From: DASCNA01 sp036011305
GTDB taxonomy: Bacteria; Verrucomicrobiota; Lentisphaeria; Victivallales; GWF2-38-69
Assembly: GCA_036011305.1 (NCBI GenBank)
Contig: DASCNA010000053.1
Coordinates: forward strand, 1-41,346
Direction: 5' to 3'
Length of the DNA stretch: 41,346 bases
The position numbers were made by a program, and so were the translations under genes. Of this stretch, positions 35,316-41,346 are shown one piece after another (the stretch's first letter is position 1; every line of letters begins with the position of its first letter). The notes beneath the pieces are model-generated. The model was not told where the DNA came from. It was given only the letters and a program-made list of their open reading frames with translations, and searched no databases.

Positions 35316-36638
35316 ATGAACAATATAATTACAGAAAAAACTGTAGGGGGAGCTCCAAAAGAAAAGGCTAAATCACCATGGGCATGGGTGCCTTCCACAT
35401 ATATAATGGAGGGGTTGCCTGACTCTATGATAATGATAGTTCTGGCTATTATGCTTAAGAATTTCGGTTATTCCAATATATTAATTACGTTTTACACAGG
35501 TGCACTTGTTTTTCCATGGGTAATCAAACCTTTATGGGCACCTTTTATTGATATTTTCAGAACAAAACGCTGGTGGCTGTATGTCATGGAAATTTCCATA
35601 GCTGGAGGTTTTGTCGCAATGGCAATCTCTCTTAAGTTTACTAATTTTTTTATTATCTGTATTTCTCTTTCATGGGTTATTGCTTTTATGGCATCCAGTC
35701 ATGATATTGCTTGTGACGGATTTTATATTAAGCACCTTGCTCCGTCAAAACAGGCATTTTTTGTCGGTATACAGGGGGCTGGATATAATATTGGTAAAAT
35801 TATTGCTACCGGAGGAATTGTTATACTGGCAGGAATATTGTTTGACCATTTAGGAAGTTATCATAGTGCCTGGTTTTTCTCCATGCTGGCTGTAGCAATA
35901 ATATGCTGTTGTTTTGGATTCTATCATAAATTTATTCTTCCAAAAGAAACTAAAAGAGAAAAAAAATCAACTATTAAAGATATGGCAAAGGAATTCTTGA
36001 TAGTCTATCTTGATTTTATAAGAATGAAAGATCTATGGCTGGCAATTCTTTTCCTATTTTTCTATAGGGTTGGCGAATCTATCGTTACTATAATACTTCC
36101 ATTATTTTTCCTTAGTCCAATTTCAAAAGGAGGACTAGGATTGAGTGATCAATTTACAGGGGTTGCATATGGAACACTGGCACCTATAGCTATTGTATTA
36201 GGCAGTATACTTGGTGGTTATGTCATATATAGAAAAGGGTTTAAATATTGGATATGGACAATGCTCCTTCTGGAGAATATTCCACATTTACTCTATTATA
36301 TGTTAGCTTATTATCATATATATAATCATGTAATAATAGCTTCATGTATTTTTGTAGAACAATTGAGCTTTAGTTTTGGCCTTTGTGCTTTTACAATGTT
36401 CCTTTTTTATATGGTAAGGAACAGTAAATATAAAACTGCACACTATGCTTTCTTTTCAGGAATAAAACAGATTGCTGTTATGGTGCCTGTAATGATTTCA
36501 GGATGGCTGCAGCATGTACTTGGGTATCAGAACTTATTCCTTTTTATACTAATTTTGATAATACCTGCAGGTATTGTTGTATTTTTTGTTAGAAACAAAC
36601 TTGGAGATTATGGTAAAAAAGCTAGCACTACAGCTTAA
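35316..36638 (+). CDS. AmpG-like MFS transporter
   Basis: A 440-residue carrier of the major facilitator superfamily with twelve membrane segments. The first third matches the AmpG/SLC33 group: MEGLPDSMIMIVLAIMLKN, then KPLWAPFIDIFRTKRWWLY (the cytoplasmic loop between segments 2 and 3) and AFMASSHDIACDGFYIK, which corresponds to the conserved A-T-Q-D-I-x-x-D-A of AmpG with His for Gln. AmpG imports anhydromuropeptides for cell-wall recycling; other members carry different solutes, so the substrate is only probable. AGGGGAT sits a few bases before the ATG. A strong hairpin follows the stop. No wall-recycling enzymes are adjacent. Confidence 0.82.
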   Translation: MNNIITEKTVGGAPKEKAKSPWAWVPSTYIMEGLPDSMIMIVLAIMLKNFGYSNILITFYTGALVFPWVIKPLWAPFIDIFRTKRWWLYVMEISIAGGFVAMAISLKFTNFFIICISLSWVIAFMASSHDIACDGFYIKHLAPSKQAFFVGIQGAGYNIGKIIATGGIVILAGILFDHLGSYHSAWFFSMLAVAIICCCFGFYHKFILPKETKREKKSTIKDMAKEFLIVYLDFIRMKDLWLAILFLFFYRVGESIVTIILPLFFLSPISKGGLGLSDQFTGVAYGTLAPIAIVLGSILGGYVIYRKGFKYWIWTMLLLENIPHLLYYMLAYYHIYNHVIIASCIFVEQLSFSFGLCAFTMFLFYMVRNSKYKTAHYAFFSGIKQIAVMVPVMISGWLQHVLGYQNLFLFILILIIPAGIVVFFVRNKLGDYGKKASTTA

Positions 36639-36664
36639 TTACGCAGTTTATTTCTCTGATATTT

Positions 36665-36710
36665 TAAGAAGATTATTATATATTCAATTTTATAATCTTC
36701 TTAGATTTTT
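36665..36710 (+). terminator. Rho-independent terminator after the AmpG-like gene
   Basis: A perfect 12-bp stem, taagaagattat (36665-36676) with ataatcttctta (36692-36703), a 15-base loop and then gattttt. It begins 26 bases after the stop codon. Confidence 0.75.
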
Positions 36711-36788
36711 ATGATATTAAGATGCTCTTTACGAACATACTGTTAGAATTATATATAACTAATATTAATATTTTGGAGCATTATAAAA

Positions 36789-37490
36789 ATGCATTTAACT
36801 AGAAATAAAGTCTGTCTGTTATTATTGATTTCAGCACTATCATTTTTTGTTTATTTTCCATCGTATGCAAAAGTATTATACTCGATAAATTTTTCTCAAC
36901 CTTCTACTCAAGATGCCAGAAAATGGTTGACATCTCAAAAATATAACTTTGAAGCAGATGCCAAATATCCAAGTGAACTGGGCTTGTTATTTAAAAATAA
37001 AGCTTTAGTATTGGATGCGAAAACTCAACTTTTCGCTCTTATTATAAATAGAAGCCTTCATTTGAATAATGCTAAGACTATTAAGATAGAGTGGGGAGTA
37101 AATAAATTTCCAGTGGGTGCCAATTACGAGAAACATATAAACAACGAAGCTATTATGGTCTATGTGTATTTTGGAGATAAAAAGTTAAGCAGTGACAGCA
37201 TTTTTATTCCTAACAGTCCTTATTTTATTGGCTTGTTTATTGGAAAAGAGGAAAAACTTAATACTCCCTTTATAGGTCGTCATTTTACACAGGGAGGACG
37301 TTTTATATGCTTGGCCAATCCTAAATTAGGTGAAACAATTACATCTGAGTATAACCTGGAGAAGGGATTTAAAGAGTCTTTTGGCAAAAAACTAGATGTA
37401 CCATTTATTTCAGGCATAGCACTGGAGGTAGAGACAAGCAGTACTACTCCGTCAAAAGCATTTATTAAAAAAATAGAAATTTGTGATTGA
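36789..37490 (+). CDS. Secreted protein, DUF3047-like
   Basis: A 233-residue protein with a Sec signal (basic start, hydrophobic VCLLLLISALSFFVYF, cleavage probably after SYA near residue 27), so it should be periplasmic. The mature part is beta-rich: KTIKIEWGVNKFPVGANYEK, then a variable middle and FKESFGKKLDVPFISGIALEV followed by AFIKKIEI. That order of blocks resembles DUF3047 proteins (W-x-V-x-x-L-P-x-G in the middle and I-x-G-I-A-L-x-x-D-x-x near the end), but the match is by eye and moderate. The function of that family is unknown. GGAG lies ten bases before the ATG. The gene stands alone between a terminator and rlmB. Confidence 0.6.
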   Translation: MHLTRNKVCLLLLISALSFFVYFPSYAKVLYSINFSQPSTQDARKWLTSQKYNFEADAKYPSELGLLFKNKALVLDAKTQLFALIINRSLHLNNAKTIKIEWGVNKFPVGANYEKHINNEAIMVYVYFGDKKLSSDSIFIPNSPYFIGLFIGKEEKLNTPFIGRHFTQGGRFICLANPKLGETITSEYNLEKGFKESFGKKLDVPFISGIALEVETSSTTPSKAFIKKIEICD

Positions 37491-37600
37491 TTATATAATT
37501 TTGAATATTTATTATCGCATTGTATAACTAAACACTATGCTTTATTTTATGATAGATAAATAATTAATTCAAATTTTATTAATACTAAACAAGAAATACT

Positions 37601-38308
37601 ATGCAATATATTTATGGAATAAATCCCTCGTTTGAAATTTTGTCAGCTTCTTCAAGAGAAGTTCGTGAAGCCTTTATTTTTAAAACCAAAAGCCCCAGAA
37701 TGGCTAAACTTGAATCTCTTTTAGTAAAAAAAGATGTAAAAATTAACTATGTTGACAAAGGTGTGCTGATTAATTTAAGCGGTACTAAAAAACACCAGGG
37801 CGTAGTTCTTCATGTTTCTAACTACCCTTATGTTAATTATGATTCAATCATGAATACTGAGAAATTATTACTGCTTGATAATATTGAAGACCCGCATAAT
37901 TTAGGTGCCATTATCAGAAGTGCTGAAGTTTTTGGCTTTCATTCTATTTTACTTGCCAAAAGAGGTACTCCGGAAATATACTCTTCTGTAGTAAAAGTTT
38001 CTGCTGGTGCTACAGAACATTTGAAGATTTGTAAAGAACTGAATGCAAATTCATATGTTAAGAAAGCCTTGGACAAAGGTTATACTGTTATTGCATTGGA
38101 TGAAAATGGTAAAAGCACTCCTGAAGATATTAAAAAGGCAAAACCTGAAAAAATTCTTCTTGTTATAGGCGGAGAGGATAAATCAGTAGGGCAGTTTATA
38201 ATTAATTCAGCACAGTATGTCTTAAGCTTTAAACAATATGGAAAAGTTAACTCCCTAAATGCTTCAGTTGCAGCTGGTGTAGGAATGTACATGATTTCTT
38301 CTTTGTAA
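37601..38308 (+). CDS. rlmB: 23S rRNA (guanosine-2'-O-)-methyltransferase
   Basis: A SpoU/TrmH-type RNA ribose methyltransferase of 235 residues, normal for RlmB, which methylates G2251 of 23S rRNA. An N-terminal L30e-like substrate-binding domain (MQYIYGINPSFEIL to about residue 75, including GVVLHVSNYPY) precedes the knotted SPOUT domain. Its three motifs are all present: LDNIEDPHNLGAIIRSAEVFG, LLVIGGEDKSVGQ and VNSLNASVAAGVGMY. The arginine in IIRS and the final N-S-L-N-A-S-V loop are the catalytic and SAM-binding parts. Other TrmH relatives are possible, but the N-terminal domain favours RlmB. The ribosome site is weak (AAGAAA). A lyase stub follows 45 bases downstream. Confidence 0.9.
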   Translation: MQYIYGINPSFEILSASSREVREAFIFKTKSPRMAKLESLLVKKDVKINYVDKGVLINLSGTKKHQGVVLHVSNYPYVNYDSIMNTEKLLLLDNIEDPHNLGAIIRSAEVFGFHSILLAKRGTPEIYSSVVKVSAGATEHLKICKELNANSYVKKALDKGYTVIALDENGKSTPEDIKKAKPEKILLVIGGEDKSVGQFIINSAQYVLSFKQYGKVNSLNASVAAGVGMYMISSL

Positions 38309-38353
38309 GTTTAGAATGTATATTTGAGTAAAATTTTATAAAGGTATTTTTAC

Positions 38354-38497
38354 ATGTCGTCTATAGTTACAGAATCTAAGCTCTTTGGTGAAATGTTCGG
38401 GACATCAGAAATGCGTTCCATATTTACTGATGAATAGCGCTATCTTAATGTTGAATCAGCATTAGCTAAAGTTCAGGCTGAATTAAATAATAGCTAA
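38354..38497 (+). pseudogene. Fumarase/aspartase-superfamily lyase, N-terminal stub (PcaB/PurB-like)
   Basis: Begins MSSIVTESKLFGEMFGTSEM and continues RSIFTDE, an in-frame TAG, then RYLNVESALAKVQAELN and a TAA. The pattern (F-G-T-x-x-M-R-x-I-F-x-D-E-x-x...L-x-V-E-x-A-L-A-x-x-Q-A-E-L) is the opening of 3-carboxymuconate cycloisomerase and adenylosuccinate-lyase-like enzymes. Those have about 450 residues; only the first 47 remain and none of the catalytic regions. A residue or two is also missing around the TAG. It is a dead gene start, probably left by a deletion. Confidence 0.7.
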
Positions 38498-38597
38498 TAC
38501 AAATAAAATATATTTTATTCAGATATTTAAGATTAAATTTATACAGTTAACCACTTTGTTCTTAAATACTGCAAGGTATACTTCACAAGGTTACTTT

Positions 38598-38636
38598 ATA
38601 AAAGGACACTATTAATTTAATAAAGTGTCCTTTTAT
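38598..38636. terminator. Bidirectional terminator hairpin
   Basis: The 13-bp perfect stem ataaaaggacact (38598-38610) with 38624-38636 and a 13-base loop has A and T runs at its two feet. It can end transcription from rlmB on the plus strand and from the phosphodiesterase gene on the minus strand, whose stop codon is 48 bases away. Confidence 0.8.
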
Positions 38637-38683
38637 TATAACATAACTTTTTTTATATATATGTAGTAATTACTGTGGTATTA

Positions 38684-40753
38684 TCAGCTGCGAACAGCCT
38701 TCGCAGAATCAAAATACGTATATATTTTATTGCCTAATAATAGTTTTTTAATTTTTAGATGTATTGTGTATTCAGTGAATCTTTTATCTATATCAGATCC
38801 GTTTGGATCAGTGGGCAGTGAAATTTTTAAACCTGTAGCATCTTTGCTTGGTGTAATTACTGAATTAACCACTATGTATTTATCCAATTGAATTCCGTTT
38901 TGCAAAGCTTCGTAAAGAATCCTTCCATCTCTATTTTTCATCTGTAACCCTAAAATATGTGCGATAGTTAAAGGTACATCAACATTACCAGTTGGTAAAT
39001 TGTCAACAAAATGACTTTTAAAGCTTGGGCCATAGGCGATTAGAGTATTATGAACATCACGCGGACTGAAAGATCCATGCATCCCTCTGTCACTTCCATC
39101 ACTGTTAAATTCTATTCCTTTCATTCCAAGGATTTCAGCATTTGCATTATATGAACTTCCAGCAATAATAGCAGGGTTTCTATGTATAGTATTATGCAGT
39201 TTTACTAAAGATAAAGGAAGTGTGCCTGATAATTGCCCGTAATATTTATCTACAAAGATCGCTCCGAACTGTTCTCTGCTTTGTAAAAATCTTACAAGTT
39301 TTTTTGCTAGTTTTTTGTTATGACTTGGTATATAGAAATATGTGCTACCTCCATTTTCTGCTACTATAACAGCATCTTTAGGAAGTACTTTCGGTACTTT
39401 ATATGACGGAGTAGTATAATATTTTTCAACTACACTCTTTCTATGTCCGTTTTGATCAATCAGTTTTGAAGCTTTTTTTGCTATTTTTGTCTGATATATT
39501 CTTTTGCCGTCTGCTTTTATACCTGTTAAAACGGGATCATATTCAGATCCTAAACCATCGTATGCCTTAAATCCAGCCCTGCTCAATAAATCTGCAGGTC
39601 TAAAGTCTCCTGACACAGAGTAGCCATTCTTATTAATTTTTCCAATTTTTCCGTTAGTTATATTGCGCAAAGGGAATAAATTCAAAGGACCTGATACATT
39701 TGAATGCCCATGATCAGACACTACTATAATATCTGTATTTTTAAACATTCTATACTTTTTGAGTTTTGAAATCATCATGCCTAGTAACTGATCCTGGTTT
39801 TTCAACGCATTAAAATATGGCTTACTTCCAACGCCATAGTTATGTTCTGTTGTATCAGGATTTCGAAGCCATACTACAGATAATTGAGGTTTTTCTGCTG
39901 GTAGTACTTTGTCAAGATATGTTTTCATTAAATAGGTGTTCGGACGATTGTAAGGTGACTTTGTTGCAATTGCTGGATTTGTTGTTACTCCGTCTTTCAT
40001 AACGACAACAGGATCAGATGATGTTGGATTATTATCATCTGGGCAACTGGTTTTTATTAATTTTAAATCACCTTTAGAATATGCATTTGGAGATAGTTTC
40101 GGTAGATCCCAATGTCCTTTTTGAAGTTCCCTGGCAAATTCGAGTGGATAAACATGTTTTTCATCAACAATGATTCCGTTCATTCCATTTTTTTCTTTAT
40201 AATCCTGGAAAAATGCAGGCCCTGATTTACCTATTGCTGCTGTTTTAATACCTGCTTTATGAGCTTCTTCAAATAATGTACTTACAAGGACCAAAGGTGC
40301 CTGACGATTTAAATCTTCTAATAATTTATAATCTTCTGTAAAAACTGGCTGATTAAAGTCAAATTTTTTATTGTTGCTATCTACTCCATTTGCTTTTGGG
40401 TCCCACAGAGTATTTCCATAAAAACCTGTTTCCCCTGCGAAATCACCTGTAGCAAATGACGAAGCATTCATCATTGTAAAAGTAGGATAACTCGAATGAT
40501 TATCTGTAAACTCAACACCTTTTTTCATTAAATGATAGAGGTTTGGAGTATTATTGAGTGATATCGAATCTGGTCTCAAGCCATCCCATACAAACATGAC
40601 TACTCTAGGTTTATTATGCAATGCATTATTTTGTACTGGTGCATTTGCGTATATATTAACACCTGCATAACATAAAAGAAAAAGACTGAAAACAATTTTA
40701 ACTACTTGCTCTCCGAATAGACCTTTTGATAAGATCTTTGATTTAATAAACAT
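38684..40753 (-). CDS. Exported alkaline-phosphatase-superfamily phosphodiesterase
   Basis: A 689-residue periplasmic or surface protein. The first 37 residues are a Sec signal (IVFSLFLLCYAGVNIYA). The catalytic fold is that of type I phosphodiesterase/nucleotide pyrophosphatase: MFVWDGLRPDSI gives metal ligand Asp57, and SYPTFTMMNASSFATG carries the nucleophile, Thr93 by alignment with the P-T-x-T-F-P-N-H of NPP enzymes. Later come DTTEHNYG, VVSDHGHSN and GMHGSFSPRDVHN, which supply the remaining Asp and His metal ligands. Such enzymes release phosphate or nucleotides from phosphodiesters outside the cytoplasm. GGAGAA nine bases before the ATG supports the start. The upstream region has an inverted repeat and 11-bp direct repeats, suggesting control by phosphate supply. 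Confidence 0.86.
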   Translation of the reverse strand: MFIKSKILSKGLFGEQVVKIVFSLFLLCYAGVNIYANAPVQNNALHNKPRVVMFVWDGLRPDSISLNNTPNLYHLMKKGVEFTDNHSSYPTFTMMNASSFATGDFAGETGFYGNTLWDPKANGVDSNNKKFDFNQPVFTEDYKLLEDLNRQAPLVLVSTLFEEAHKAGIKTAAIGKSGPAFFQDYKEKNGMNGIIVDEKHVYPLEFARELQKGHWDLPKLSPNAYSKGDLKLIKTSCPDDNNPTSSDPVVVMKDGVTTNPAIATKSPYNRPNTYLMKTYLDKVLPAEKPQLSVVWLRNPDTTEHNYGVGSKPYFNALKNQDQLLGMMISKLKKYRMFKNTDIIVVSDHGHSNVSGPLNLFPLRNITNGKIGKINKNGYSVSGDFRPADLLSRAGFKAYDGLGSEYDPVLTGIKADGKRIYQTKIAKKASKLIDQNGHRKSVVEKYYTTPSYKVPKVLPKDAVIVAENGGSTYFYIPSHNKKLAKKLVRFLQSREQFGAIFVDKYYGQLSGTLPLSLVKLHNTIHRNPAIIAGSSYNANAEILGMKGIEFNSDGSDRGMHGSFSPRDVHNTLIAYGPSFKSHFVDNLPTGNVDVPLTIAHILGLQMKNRDGRILYEALQNGIQLDKYIVVNSVITPSKDATGLKISLPTDPNGSDIDKRFTEYTIHLKIKKLLLGNKIYTYFDSAKAVRS

Positions 40754-40790
40754 AAAATAATTTCTCCCATTTAGGATTTATATTGTTATT

Positions 40791-40811
40791 AAAATGCAGA
40801 CATTGCATTTT
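40791..40811. promoter_or_regulatory. Inverted repeat aaaatgca-N5-tgcatttt upstream of the phosphodiesterase
   Basis: A perfect 8-bp inverted repeat with a 5-base centre (gacat), 37 bases before the ATG of the minus-strand gene. The spacing of a 21-bp palindrome fits a dimeric repressor site or an mRNA leader hairpin; there is no T run. Confidence 0.4.
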
Positions 40812-40863
40812 CCTGATTGGGGTATTATTAATTTAATAAATAAAATAAGAAAATAGATTTCAT

Positions 40864-40907
40864 GACAATTAATGAAATACTAATAAAATCCTAACGAAAC
40901 ACTAACA
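40864..40907 (-). promoter_or_regulatory. Tandem 11-bp repeats resembling a Pho-box array
   Basis: CTAA occurs at 40880, 40891 and 40902, exactly 11 bases apart, in units aaatactaata, aaatcctaacg and aaacactaaca, with a weaker fourth unit (gacaattaatg) beginning at 40864. On the coding strand of the phosphodiesterase this reads as successive TTAG-type hexamers one helical turn apart, the arrangement bound by OmpR/PhoB/PhoP-type response regulators. It lies 111-154 bases upstream of that gene's start. The rest of the 390-base spacer is AT-rich with no gene seen. Confidence 0.5.
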
Positions 40908-41143
40908 TTCCATTAGAATATTAATAAATATACATAGAATAAATCTAAAATATGCAAGATTGAAATTAGTATAAATACTTGAAAGAGTTGGATTTGTTTC
41001 TTTTATTTGAAGTTCTTTTTATTCTATCTGAATGCAGTAATTTGTAATTATATTCTAAACTTTAGATTCATGTAAATAATGATTCTGATATTTGTATCTG
41101 TCAGTAAAATGGCTGAATAAAAAAACCAACAATTAACCATTAT

Positions 41144-41346
41144 TTATAAATTTTTATATTTAGTTAAAAATGAATCAAAGTCATTATATTTTAGGTCAAA
41201 CTTTATCGTATTGTTTTGTTTATTAAGTTTAAGCTTAACATCTAAATTTATATTTTGGAAAATATTATCGATATGGCTGTCATCAAGCTTTTGATCCTTT
41301 AAAACAGTCCTTACGTCATTTTCTATACAGTACTTCATAAGAGATG
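41144..41346 (-). CDS. Unidentified protein, C-terminal part (may run off the window)
   Basis: On the minus strand the frame is open from the window edge to a TAA at 41146-41144. The first methionine is at 41338, giving 64 residues, but the two codons before it (Ser, Leu) are also open and no ribosome site is visible in the few bases left, so it may be the end of a longer protein. It is rich in Asp, Asn, Lys and Leu, with no hydrophobic segment or recognisable motif; the last half (VKLKLNKQNNTIKFDLKYND) looks like alternating beta strands. Confidence 0.4.
   Translation of the reverse strand, partial: SLMKYCIENDVRTVLKDQKLDDSHIDNIFQNINLDVKLKLNKQNNTIKFDLKYNDFDSFLTKYKNL

Overview
The window is AT-rich DNA from a Gram-negative bacterium. 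Evidence for the cell envelope is a lipoprotein signal, Sec signal peptides on periplasmic enzymes, a HlyD-type adaptor and an AmpG-like transporter. Two B12-type radical SAM enzymes and an iron-sulfur flavoprotein suggest an anaerobic lifestyle. Broken genes, insertion-sequence remnants and long spacers suggest a decaying, possibly host-associated genome. I cannot place the phylum from the sequence alone.

Layout. 1-4500: the end of a sigma-54 activator, an internally deleted amidohydrolase, a FUSC-like membrane protein, methylthioribose kinase (mtnK) and a MATE exporter. 4500-6330: a gene graveyard with two IS66 remnants and a broken DNA/RNA nuclease, plus one intact-looking cysteine-rich peptide built on C-x2-G-x2-A units. 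6330-12770: an NCS1 permease, a small-molecule-type methyltransferase, a 39-residue cationic peptide gene, an SdaC-like amino-acid permease, a transposase stub, a G+C-rich URO-D/MtaA-like methyltransferase that looks imported, and membrane-protein debris.

13018-29182 is the most interesting part: a probable peptide natural-product (RiPP or bacteriocin) island. It holds two cobalamin-binding radical SAM enzymes, a 100-residue precursor with a double-glycine leader and a core made almost wholly of G-A-x-x tetrads, and a MidA-like methyltransferase. The first radical SAM enzyme and the methyltransferase carry the same C-terminal TPR-like module, about 61% identical. A divergent pair (an exported arginine/lysine decarboxylase and an iron-sulfur flavoprotein) separates these from an NHLM-type export set: HlyD adaptor, ABC transporter with a C39 peptidase, and a second ABC transporter without one. 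The likely logic is synthesis of the precursor, modification by enzymes sharing a docking module, cleavage after Gly-Gly by the C39 domain and export. The product and the modification are unknown.

29300-41346 is mostly housekeeping: a solute-binding lipoprotein, a Na+/H+ antiporter, DNA polymerase III alpha (dnaE), an AmpG-like transporter, a DUF3047-like secreted protein, rlmB, a lyase stub, and an exported phosphodiesterase whose upstream region carries 11-bp tandem repeats resembling Pho boxes. No rRNA, tRNA or CRISPR array was seen.
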